From Naematelia aurantialba (taxonomy: Eukaryota > Basidiomycota > Tremellomycetes > Tremellales > Naemateliaceae): DNA of 64,000 nt. The stretch lies in contig JAKFAO010000001.1 of NCBI GenBank assembly GCA_021527695.1, forward strand, positions 1,612,001-1,676,000, given 5' to 3'. Position numbers and translations under genes: made by a program. This document shows positions 10,356 to 20,107 of this stretch, one piece after another. The notes below the pieces were generated by a model. It was not told where the DNA came from and did not search any database. It was given only the letters and a program-made list of their open reading frames with translations. Position 1 is the stretch's first letter, and every line of letters begins with the position of its first letter.

Positions 10356-12960
10356 TCACTCTCCCTTCTCCCTCAAGCCCAGACTGTCTTCATGCCCATG
10401 CCCATTCCCGTGCCCGTTCCCGTCCCCATTCCCATTCTCATTCTCGCTCGTATTCTCTGCCCCATCATGCACTCTTTTCCGCATGATCAGTCGTTGCGGC
10501 TCGTCATCGTCTCGTGGCAGCGGTGCGTCGCTCTCGAAGACCGGACTCCCAGGTCCTGACCGCACATCGCTGTATGATTTCCCTCTTCCTCTCCGCGTGC
10601 CACGTGGAGAGCTTGGGCCCGATCGTCGCGCATCGATGATGGCCAACACGTCATCGTAATCGACATCCGCTTCGTATTCCTCGTTATCACTCTCGACATC
10701 ACTGCCAGGAGCAGTAGACGGCTCTGATCGAGCCTTGTCCATCTTTGTTCCGCCCCAGACCGACTGACCCACAGAAGCAGAGCGGGACCATCCAAATATG
10801 CGCTCGTCGAGCCAGAGCATCGGGTGCGACAAGACACTCGAGTCGGGAGCACCTGATTTGCGCGTAAACATGCCTGGCGTGCGTCCAGTCTGCGGTACAG
10901 TGGATGACGGAAGGATTCGCGCTTGGTCGAAATTGGCGTAGAGTTTCGGTCCGAACTCGTCAATCACATCCGAAATGTCGTTGGCGAGACTTTCGCGCAT
11001 ATGACGCAGTCGATTCACCTCCCGTTGATTTCCCGGCCATACGCTCAAGAACAACGGTCGTAAGGACCTATACATTAGCTCAGTCGTCTCAGGCCACCCG
11101 CAGACTCACTTGGCGACATCCATTCCAGCCTCGCCAAATTTGAGCGCAGAGTATCCTAGACTAGGAAGGAAACAGTACATGACGAGCGGCGTGAATTTCC
11201 GCCATGACGGCGCAATGTCATATTTGTATGCCAGATACGTTGCAAGGATGGCGTAGAACGTGTAGAGCGATGGTACGACAGCGAGCGATACAAGGACCTT
11301 CCAGGTGGCAAGGACGTCGCGGCCTTGAATCTTGACGGTTGAAGCAGCAAGAGCCTCTACGACATCAGCCAGATCGTCTTCGCTAGACTCAACCTTTTGC
11401 TTTTTTATGACTGATGACTTTGGCGAGAATGAATACTGGCGCGTTGAGAATGACTCCCGGCAGACTCAACATGCCCCACCACAGCAAAAGCCCAGTGCGA
11501 TACACCAGTAGCAGCAAAGACTTGACGCTGCGATTTGAAGCGCGCTCCACTTGGTGGTCGGCAATCCCCATGTCTCGCAGCAGTCGATTGTATTGTATGA
11601 CTCGGCGTCTCAGTTCTATGATTTTGGGATCGTCCTGGTATGCGAGATACCCCTCCATGAAACGCTTTGACAGCTCGACCGTCTGTCCGAGAGTAAGATG
11701 CTGCCCAGGAATGCGATACAGTCGCCTCGCTGCTTGAATCACCTGCATTGTCTCCCAGTCGGGTGCTCGTAGGGTGACAGCACGAAGACCGTCATGCACT
11801 TTTTCAAGCAGCAATCCACATGCTTCCCGCTTTTTGGCGCCGCCCTCTTTGTACATGTCTAGAAGGTGCGGATCGACGGAGATGGGCGGACCGAATTCGA
11901 TAACAGCGCGAGAACGGAATTTGTGAGGGTGAAAGTAGGAGAGGCCGACGGGCACGAGCTTGACATCGAGGCCGGGGTGAGCAATCATGGCGCCGAGAGC
12001 CATGATGGAGAAGCCCGCTTTCAGGGGCAGGAAATCGGTCCTGTCGTGGGATCCGCCTGAAATCAGCCTTTTCACAGACCCCGTGCTCACCTTCGGGGAA
12101 GATACCGATAGCCCCGCCTTCCTCCAGACGCTGGAAAACCGCTCCGTACGTTTCGTCCTGATGCACCACGGGTAGGATCTTATACTCCAGTCCATCTTTG
12201 CTCTCGCTCTCTGACCTGACCCGGGTGGACGCCTTGATGTCGGTGCTCCCGCTCTTGCTCGGCGCGACAAACTCGCTTTTCAGCCGCAGCTCGGTGTCGG
12301 AGATGACCTCTGCGATCTGGGCCGAAGCGTAGCCCGCAGATTTAGGAAGGACCAATTGGCACTGAGGCTTGATCTGGCTGGTGAATTGGGTGTCGAGACC
12401 GGTTATGAGTAAAGGATCAGAGTCAGAGAGCACGATGCGACCGGCACCCGCCTTGGCATAGTCGGCGGCACGTGCAACGGGGACTACTATCAGCGCACAC
12501 GCGGCAGGATGGACCTACTGCTATCCATTAGGCGCGCCATAAAGCCAATGAAAGCTCTTTGCATGCTCTACATCTTGGTTAGTTCAGCAGTCCAGCGTTC
12601 GCCGCGAGAGACCGACCTTGGCCGCTGTCAAGACAGACACCCGCCTGTGTGCTTCCTTCCTGACTTCTGAGAAGAGCAGGAGCGGGTCCAGAAACTGGTT
12701 CGCATGAGGACCACATATGAAGAGGACCGGTCCTTCGCGGGGGATATTGAATGCTCCTCGAGGTCTACGAGTTTGTCAAACGTGACTCTGGCAATCTTAT
12801 CGACACTTACCTAATCTCCCTGAAGAAGATGTTGATAACGATACGCCAGAAGAGAAGGACGAGGTCATCTGCGACCGTTGCGTGAGTGAGGAGCGTGGAC
12901 GACGCGTGGGGCGAATCATGGGGGTGGAAATGACCACTCACATGCGAGACCAGCCGCCAT
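10356..12960 (-). CDS. SCT1: Glycerol-3-phosphate / dihydroxyacetone-phosphate acyltransferase
   Basis: Fungal Sct1/Gpt2 enzymes acylate glycerol-3-phosphate at sn-1, the first step of glycerolipid synthesis, in the ER membrane. The acyltransferase motifs are visible: GPHANQFLDPL (catalytic His and Asp) near the start, then AIGIFPEG joined across an intron to GSHDRTDFLPL, then LVPVGLSYFHPHKFRSRA. A conserved membrane region reads VYRTGLLLWWGMLSLPGVIL, and EFGPKLYANFDQARIL lies nearer the C-terminus. The tail is acidic, Ser-rich and ends in an Asn/Gly/His-rich run, typical of the regulated tail in this family. The first exon is only 19 nt (12942-12960); the intron 12869-12941 follows. Several introns are short (about 34-73 nt). 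The product is about 760 residues. SCT1 is used for the family; GPT2 would be equally valid. Confidence 0.92.
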
Positions 12961-13072
12961 CTTGCCCTCCCTCGGCTTATCTTATCAGTCTGTGTACGCC
13001 AGAAGAGTCCGAGCTACAGTGTCACCAAGAGCAAGAGCTGTAAAACGTCGAGGAGCCAAGGAGGAGCAGAGA

Positions 13073-13078
13073 TATATA
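13073..13078 (-). promoter_or_regulatory. Putative TATA element of SCT1
   Basis: TATATA lies about 113 bases upstream of the SCT1 start codon on the minus strand, in otherwise GC-rich DNA. Confidence 0.4.
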
Positions 13079-13397
13079 ACGAGTCGGAAAGACGAAAAGG
13101 AAATAATGACGTGAACACCAAGGAAAGATTCGGGCTGCCACGTTGTCAATCCCCACCAGTCTGGACCGGTAAAACTCGCTTGCCGAGGTGCGGGGACTCG
13201 CAGAGGTGGCGAGCAAGGCAGCCGTCACCCCAAACGGGCACTGGATTCTACGACAGTTGAAGGATGGAGCGAGTGGCCCGACTATGTGTATTGTGATGTC
13301 GCCAGGCAGTCAATGAAGACGCGTCAGTGACGGGGACATGGTTGTTTGCAGTCTCCCCCAAAAATAGCGGGTGGCAAAATCCCCCAGTAACCCGAGT

Positions 13398-13403
13398 CAC
13401 GTG
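13398..13403. promoter_or_regulatory. E-box CACGTG upstream of SCT1
   Basis: GTCACGTG lies about 440 bases upstream of the SCT1 start. CACGTG is bound by fungal bHLH factors (Cbf1 and SREBP-type proteins), and SREBP-type factors control lipid genes in other fungi. Assignment to SCT1 is inference. Confidence 0.35.
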
Positions 13404-13431
13404 TTGTGAGCGCCGCTGCCTTCATCGCAGC

Positions 13432-13449
13432 GTAGCATCGCGATGCTAC
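13432..13449. repeat. Perfect 18-nt palindrome
   Basis: GTAGCATCGCGATGCTAC is self-complementary over its whole length and lies between the permease stop codon and the SCT1 promoter. Confidence 0.9.
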
Positions 13450-13608
13450 CGTTCGACGGTTGCCAGCAAGGCGACGATCAAACGCTCAGCAATCACATTC
13501 ATCTGCTAGTCTATACGAGTACCCCTTTTCGCTCTAGTTTGTCTGTCCTCACAGTATCCGTCCCCACCTGCCGCAGTCGCCATCCAAACACCGCCAACGC
13601 TCGGACGC

Positions 13609-15603
13609 TCAAAGGTAATAGCTGTAGTGGGGGTTACGGTCGCCGAGGTGAGGCTGGTTGGGCTCGCCCGCCGCGATACGGGCCTGCTTTTTCACATTTT
13701 CTCTCTTGTAGTAGAAGTACTATGGAGTGTCAGCTACTGTTCTGAGGGACTTGAGAGCCTCTGACGGCGGAGCGTACCAGGTAAACAGTGAGGAGAATGC
13801 CCATCACCATCATGCCGATGTTGAAGTAGAATCCCTGCTTGTAGCGAGGCGCCGAGGCCGAGGTGAAGATGAAACCGATGATGGCTCCCGACGTGTCTGT
13901 CCAGCGTCAGCAACCGTAGCACTGGCAGTCGTGCCTGTTGGGGCAGATCGACTCACTTCCGATCAGCTGGGACAGACCAGTCGAAAAGGCACGCTTGAAG
14001 TGGCCGGCATTGTTGTTGTTCGCCCAGATCAGGTTGATACTGCCCACTTGGTAGAGCCCGGCAGCGGCGATGAACACACCGGCATACCGGGCTCCCGGCG
14101 CCTCACAAGCGACCAGTATGATAAAGCCGATGAGGTTGAGAGTGTGGCCAGTGAGCACTGGCCATGCTCGGATCCGGTACTTGTCAGACCAGGTCATGGT
14201 GGCCCAGAACCCGAGGAACGCAACGACGTAGACTGACCGTTTAGTACCAGCCCCACCGCGTCTCCGCTCGACACAACTCACCTGGCACGGTCAACAGCTG
14301 CGCCTGCACGGTGGTAGTGAATCCTAGACCGGCGACGACACTAGGCATAAATGTAGCTAGCGGATGTCAGCGCATTCACATCCTCTCAAAGACCGAACAG
14401 AAACTCACTGAGCGAGTACAAGGTGCAATCAGTGGCGAATTGGTTGAACGCATGGCAGTACAGGCGATGTTCGCTGAGTGCCGACCGAATTGCTGCCCAG
14501 GAGAACTTCTCGGTATCGTCGTAGACCATGTGGTTGCGTTCCATTCGCTTGACGACTACCTCCCGCTCTTCCGGCTTGAGCCACCACGCGCGGGTCGGAG
14601 TGACCGGAATGAAGAGGAACGTCACTGGAGCCATCATCATCGACAGCAGTCCTTCAACAATGTACCTTTGGTGGCGAATCAGCATCAAGCCTGAGCTTAT
14701 CGATAACGGCTTACATCCATTGCCAGCCGTGCATATTGTTGCTCTGGATCTGCGTGAGACCAAAGGCGAGCAGGCCGCCAAATGCCCCCGACATGGCCGC
14801 GAACAACTTCATGATGACGTTTCGCGCACCGTATTCGTCCCGGTTGTAGTACATGGTGAAGTACAGGGTGATGCAGGGCATGATCGAAGCCTCGGCAATA
14901 CCAAGCAAGACTCTGCAAGCAACCAGTTGCGGAAAGTTCTTCACAAAGGCCGTTCCGATGGTGAGAACGGCCCAAGCGACGGTGCCACCAGTGACTAGGT
15001 GGCTCAGCGCACCCCTGGCGGCGGGAGGAGCTCATGTCACTTACGAACGTTCCGAGGCCCGAGGATCTTGAATACCACCGCCCCTGGAGAGTCAGACCTG
15101 TGCAAGTAGCGGATAAATGGTCTCACAGATAGGCTCGAACAGGACGTAGGTCGAGTAGACGACCGAGACAGCAGCTCCGTACTGATTGCCGACCAGGCCG
15201 ATATCCTTGCTGAATGTGGTCAATTTCTACGTTTGCGCCATCAGTGTACGATTCCGACATTTCGAGCAGATCAACCGACTGCGTTGCCGATGTTTGCTCG
15301 ATCTGTGACATCAGACACATACTCTAGCATTTGTGTTGAGAGCTTACCTAGGAATGAAAACATGTATAACAACTATCAAGCCGCGTCAGGAACGTCTTGT
15401 CAAAGGGATGGAGCATGTCTTACAGCAAAGAGCAGGGTGATGCACAAGTCCATTTTGCGGATGACCTTCTTCTCAAGAACGGGATCGATGCCCCAGGCAT
15501 CAACGCCCTCGATATCGGTATTGCCACCATCGAGGTCGACGACCTGAACCTGGCCATCAGGCTTCTCGTCGAGGGACCCTTCTTTGTCGTGTGGAGTCTG
15601 CAT
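13609..15603 (-). CDS. MFS anion:cation symporter, DAL5/allantoate permease type
   Basis: This major-facilitator family imports small organic anions such as allantoate, nicotinate, pantothenate or biotin precursors across the plasma membrane. Seen in order: acidic N-terminus, KMDLCITLLFA, LLYMFSFLDRANIGNA (joined across an intron; the family signature after TM1), KDIGLVGNQYGAAVSVVYS, RVLLGIAEASIMPC, FLFIPVTPTRAWWLKPEE, and later helices such as INLIWANNNNAGHFKRA. The ATG at 15603 (MQTPHDKEGS) is the first in frame; the TTG codons upstream are not starts. The last exon is YFYYKRENVKKQARIAAGE, ending at the stop 13609-13611; this needs the splice that joins LLTVYL to YFYYK. Introns are numerous and short. 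It is about 500 residues with 12 predicted helices. The substrate cannot be read from sequence. Confidence 0.88.
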
Positions 15604-15686
15604 CTTGTGAAGCCTGTTAACCGGAGACCTGACAACCGGGGGTTTGGAGGGGATGGTCTTTGACAAGATGTCAGCGTCTCCATTTT

Positions 15687-15701
15687 ATTTGCGAGGCAAA
15701 T
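15687..15701. promoter_or_regulatory. Inverted repeat in the permease/regulator promoter
   Basis: ATTTGC-GAG-GCAAAT, a perfect 6-nt inverted repeat with a 3-nt spacer, lies in the 255-nt divergent promoter of the permease and the Zn2Cys6 regulator. A second imperfect one, GAATTGCATGCGAATTG, follows at once. They may bind a dimeric factor. Confidence 0.35.
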
Positions 15702-15726
15702 GAATTGCATGCGAATTGCAACGATG

Positions 15727-15738
15727 CCGATGTCCCGG
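15727..15738. promoter_or_regulatory. Everted CCG-N6-CGG in the regulator's own promoter
   Basis: CCGATGTCCCGG has CCG and CGG triplets spaced by six bases, about 120 nt upstream of the regulator's start codon. Zn2Cys6 factors bind paired CGG triplets, so it is a candidate autoregulatory site. The evidence is motif only. Confidence 0.3.
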
Positions 15739-15858
15739 CGGAACAAGGTCCAGGATAAGATCTATTGCCAAGAACACAAATGGCCCTGTCGATTTCACAT
15801 CCACATGCCGATAAGCCTATCACTTTGTTTGTGATTGACATCGTCGCCTACCACCACC

Positions 15859-18147
15859 ATGCCCACCATGTCCCGCGACGACGCGCAGCGAGCGCTCAAG
15901 CGGCGCAAGACTTCTCGTGCATGCGACCACTGTAGGCAGCAGCGCATCAGGTGAGCTGCCGCCGCGTCTGCACTGAAAACCGAGTGCTTATCGGCCAGAT
16001 GCGAGTATAATCCGTCAGAGGATGCCTGCAAGCACTGTACAGAGTACGGCATCCCTTGCCTCAAGGTAGCACCTGCTCCACGCGTGAGGACCTGCCATTC
16101 CTATCGGCTCGTCGGCATCTGAGCTGATAAAGTTATTCAGACGTCTAGGGCGGGATATCACACCGAGGAGCCAGACCAGGGGCTGGAGCCCGGATATCGC
16201 GGTCCGTCTACAGCGCTTTCGTACGAGATGTATCTGATCCAATCAGGGGCGACGACCTTGGCCGAGCTGTTTTCCACCGTCAGCCAGGGCAAGCCGTCAG
16301 CCGAGACGGCGTTGGCGACGCTCGATGCGAAATATGACCACTATCGCGACAGCTTTACGTCCACTGAGCGGACGGGCGTCCTCGTCGGGCGCCTTGAGAC
16401 TGCGTCGTACGATGGACGCTTTCTCGGCTGCTCCTTCAAGCACGCCCAGCAAAAACTCGCAGACGAAGTGGGAGCATCTACCGTCTTGAACCAACGTACG
16501 GTGTCCCGCACGCGGTGTGTTCTGACTCGAGCAGTTTTAGATACCTGTCGCCGGCGCATCATCCCCGTGTTCCCAGTCGTATCCATCACGGAAAGGTAAC
16601 TGCTATTGATGAGCCGTTTCGCCGATGGCTGACGTGATGTGTGATTTAGCGTCGGCTTCGAAGAGATTCCTGCCGATCTGCGCTCTTCCCTGGACAAGTT
16701 GGACCTTAGTCTAAATCCCAACTCGACTTCTCCGAGTCCGTTGCCGCCCATCGTGCGACTGATTCATCAGGCCCAAGCGGCACTATCACGAGAAGTCCCA
16801 GCAGCCATCCGAAAATCTGTCCTGAAGGCGCTGCATCAAGCCCTCGAGGGCGCCGACATGAATCGACTACAGCGCAACGCCAGCGCAACCAGTGTGCAAA
16901 CGCTCCTCTTGCTGAGCAGCTCTCCCGAGCTACACTCTTACGACGCCGCCGAAACAAACAGTCAGCTATGGCGTCGCAGCGGTATCGCAATACGTATGGC
17001 GTACGAACTCGTGAGTCAGCCGGCATCTGACCCGCTCACACCGAGGCTCTTCATCGTGACGTGTCTCCGAAGGTGGTGTCGAGGTTTCAGATACACAGGC
17101 GGCGCCGCTTATGGGGGGCTTGTGTTACTGTGGACCGATGGTGAGCCCTCATGGGACGTGGCCGTGATCTGATACCGTCAGGCTGGCGGTCATGCTCGGT
17201 CAAAGTATATTCATCGACTTGGAACAATGCGATGCTCTCCCACCTCTCATCTATCCCGATCACGATATCACGTCTGGGCCGAATCGCCTCGCGCCGTTCC
17301 GGTTCTTACATGAGCTGTACAAGCTGAGTATCCTACTCGGCCGCATCTGTAAGTGCCTCCCCAGCTGCCACGTCGCGTCTATCTGATGCAAGTGGCAGAT
17401 TGCTTGTCCTGGACGCCGAGAGCGTTTGAGCGTGCCACGGATCAACAATTTCTTGCCGCACAGAATGAGCTCGACGTGTGGCGGGGCCAGTTGCCGGACG
17501 TCTGGCCCTACACCCGCGGCATGGATATAGCTGCCGCGAATTCGTTGCTCAATTTGTTCTTCGTGCTATGTCAAGTGGGTCGTCCACCCCGTGGAGTCTA
17601 TGTACAAGCATTCGCTAACCTAGTCAGCTCATGCTGTGGCTGCCATTTCGACGGCCTTTCCGATCGATCCCCGATCATCTCCAGTACAGGCCAGCGCCAG
17701 AACGGTGGGCGGACCTTATCGAGCGCGCCGAACGGGCGATATCGTGGGCCGAGACGGCGGAAGGCGAGTTCTATCTGGATACGTGGCGCTGGGTGGCTTG
17801 GTCCTTAAGTGAGTCGGGTAAGGATGCTGAACCCGCTGACACCAGTTGTCATCTCCATTGTGCTGCTGCTCCAGTACGAGGAGACGCGCGACGAGTATTC
17901 GATAGACTGGCTCAGACGGGCAGTCAAGGTCGTGCAGCGCTGGGCAGAAGGCGCTGTGGGCCAGACTTACGAGGCCAAGAGCGCCCGGGCCAAGTTGGCG
18001 GATTACATGGATGTCCTCCTGGCTGCTGCTATCGACCTCCCTCGTCTGGAAGAGCCAAAAGAAAGCCAGGATGGGAAATCAGACGGAATCAACTTTGACA
18101 GGCTATTGGCTCAGATGCCTCTGTGGGGATACACGGCTGGAGCCTAA
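15859..18147 (+). CDS. Zn2Cys6 fungal transcription factor
   Basis: The zinc cluster is complete: CDHCRQQRIRC, then eight residues, then CKHCTEYGIPC (C-x2-C-x6-C-x8-C-x2-C-x6-C). It is split by a 48-nt intron (15951-15998) in the position usual for this family. The second intron is 16066-16140. Basic RRKTSRA precedes the first Cys. The middle has the fungal-specific factor region, recognisable in WRRSGIAIRMAYEL and then RLAVMLGQSIFIDLEQCD. The 3' end is broken by several small introns (near 17010-17160, 17350-17399, 17575-17627, 17808-17848), and the gene ends LLAQMPLWGYTAGA. It is transcribed divergently from the permease and convergently with the dioxygenase. I infer that it regulates these neighbours. 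Confidence 0.85.
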
Positions 18148-18265
18148 TTTCGCCGACACTGCATGCATGAAGTCAAAGCACCGTTTTCATTGGCAGCGTC
18201 TACGACTAGCCCCGCTCCTATGATCCGATTCTATGTCCCGAGTACAAACCGCTGTGGGCAGATAT

Positions 18266-19778
18266 CTACACTGGAAGCAGGACCTTGATGCCCATCCACT
18301 CCTTGTCCAGCATCTTGACACCGTCCACCACGACCGTGCGGTTGTTCTTGTCGATGACGTGTCTCGAGTCGGCGATGTGGGCCTCGCGCCACTCTTTGTT
18401 GGTGGGCACGGGCTTGCCCGACGCCATAAACGCCTTGAACTTGGTGTAGACGCCCTGTTCCTCGACGCAGCCCATTCGCTGGATCAGGGGCGACTCGTAC
18501 GCGGGCATCGTGCGGAGCGCGCCGCTCGATGCACAGAACTGCACAATCGAGAGCCGTTCCCTGTCGTGTTGGTCGGCAGGAGGTTCAAACACTAGTCCAC
18601 CGGGAGTCAGCCTCGCGCTCATGTTTGCGCGTTCACAGCATCACGAGAGGAAGGGAGGCGATGGCGGAGTCGACGTACCTCTGTGGATGCTGGCCTTGAA
18701 GTGGCCGCCAGAGACAATCTCGAGCGTGTCACCAATGTTGACGACGAGCGCTCCAGGAGAGTACTTGACGTAATGCCACTTGCGGTCGGCGCCCCAGATC
18801 TGGAGGGACGAAATCGGAGTGGAAAACAGCAGCGTGGTCGTGCCGTAGTCACTACGTCCCAGCTGTCAGCGTCACGCCTGGTAGCTGGCACAGTGCGGGC
18901 GAGGGACAGGGACGACGCACGTGTGGCCATTCATACGCATGCCCTCGCCCCGTTCTTTGAGGTCTTTTTCTTCAGAGATCGGCGAGAACAGGGCATGGCG
19001 GAAGTATCCATCCGCCACGGGCCCCCCGTGCGACTGGATGTTATCCCACAGGTAATCGTCCGGCAGCTCGAGGATGCGCGAAAAGATCTTGAGCAGGCGT
19101 CGATTGACCGACTCGGAGAGATACTAATCCACACCACGTCAGAAAACGCGTGGATCCGAACAGAGACGACTGACGCTGCAGAACGCCGTGATCTCCGGCA
19201 TAAGAGGAAGGAGGCAGTCGGGAATGCGGTCCTTTGCGTTCAGAAACTCGGGGTCGTAAAAGTTGAAGTGCTGGATACCGTCACGAGGACCCTTTACCGA
19301 CTGTTCGACGAGTCAGTTGACCTGATGGTAGAGATATCGACGTGGGACGGCACGAGGTTCAAGGTGAGAGGGCTGACCTTCCAGCCAAAGGGGTCCTTGT
19401 AGCCCGAATAGACGCCGCTGCTGGGGTTCCACTTGAACCGTTGCTTGTCCGCGTCCGAAATATGGTTGAAGGTGTACTGCGCAATGGAAAACTGGCGCAT
19501 AACCTTGACTGTCAGCCGGCATCATTAGCTCTCTCACCCACCTCTTCGAGAGGGATACCGTAGTTGACAATATAGAGGAAACCGTCCTCCTTGATGGCGG
19601 TGGCGACTGTCTTGATAAGTCCATCCACTACGGCGGGATCAGGCGAATCGAGGAGCGAGAGATCGATCGTGCGCAGCTTGGCCCAGTCGCAGTCTACTTT
19701 GGTGGGCTCGGGCGGCACCCATGCAGGCACCTCTGGCGCATCGGGCAGGACGGGGCGTTGGTAGAGTGGAGTGGTCAT
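18266..19778 (-). CDS. 2-oxoglutarate/Fe(II) dioxygenase, thymine-hydroxylase-like
   Basis: Cytosolic non-haem iron oxygenase of the isopenicillin-N-synthase fold. The iron ligands are visible: His and Asp in MNGHTDYGTTTLLF (joined across an intron), and the distal His in GGHFKASIHRVF. The 2-oxoglutarate-binding Arg-x-Ser is RLSIVQF. The N-terminal domain reads LRTIDLSLL, then KEDGFLYIVNYGIP. The pattern GHTD..T.TLL.S.PIS.LQ with a later P..Q...RL resembles fungal thymine-7-hydroxylase-like proteins more than ethylene-forming or secondary-metabolite enzymes; this is from memory of the family. The start is the ATG at 19776-19778 (MTTPLYQRP); an upstream in-frame TTG is not used. The divergent neighbour is a DHA2 exporter, with a shared 329-nt promoter. 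Confidence 0.85.
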
Positions 19779-19839
19779 TTCGTCCAACAAGTCACACTGT
19801 TCAATGGAGTGTGGACGACTCTGCTCCTTGTATGACTGG

Positions 19840-19847
19840 TATATATA
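19840..19847 (-). promoter_or_regulatory. TATA element of the dioxygenase gene
   Basis: TATATATA lies about 62 bases upstream of the dioxygenase ATG on the minus strand. Confidence 0.5.
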
Positions 19848-19960
19848 TGCCCAGATTCAGAATCTGTAGCGGAGCCGATGTCCCATGGGCCCTCGAGTAT
19901 TTGATGCATGATATGCCGAGGACGAGGGGACACGCTCACGCTCAGGGGAGGACCGGCTCG

Positions 19961-19974
19961 TCGGCATCTGCCGA
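19961..19974. promoter_or_regulatory. TCGG-N6-CCGA palindrome (UaY/Ppr1-type site)
   Basis: TCGGCATCTGCCGA is a fully symmetric inverted repeat apart from the central two bases. CGG and CCG are six bases apart, the spacing read by the Zn2Cys6 regulators UaY (purine use) and Ppr1 (pyrimidine pathway). It lies in the divergent dioxygenase/exporter promoter. Confidence 0.55.
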
Positions 19975-19988
19975 CTAGCTTATCGACC

Positions 19989-20000
19989 CGGACGACGCCG
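19989..20000. promoter_or_regulatory. Second CGG-N6-CCG site
   Basis: CGGACGACGCCG, with the same six-base spacing, sits 15 bases after the first palindrome. Two copies so close in one promoter are less likely to be chance than one. Confidence 0.45.
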
Positions 20001-20107
20001 ATACGACTAAACGACTACCTGGCGATGCCGATGACCCGGTTGGTCTACTCACAACGTAGAACAGAAGCCTCTGCAAGTTTTCCATCATGCAGGTTGTCAC
20101 TTGATAC

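Larger units (their letters stand above)
12961..13608. other. Intergenic region upstream of SCT1
   Basis: Upstream region of SCT1 and 3' flank of the permease gene. It has a TATA-like TATATA (13073-13078), an E-box CACGTG (13398-13403) and an 18-nt perfect palindrome (13432-13449). Confidence 0.5.

Noticed and set aside
13730..13732. Permease stop reached by reading through after LLTVYL
   Set aside because: A GTACGC donor and TAG acceptor join LLTVYL to YFYYKRENVKK, the usual charged tail of the DAL5 family, ending at 13609.
15604..15666. Permease start at MSKTIPSKPP
   Set aside because: That first codon is TTG, not ATG; the first in-frame ATG is at 15603.
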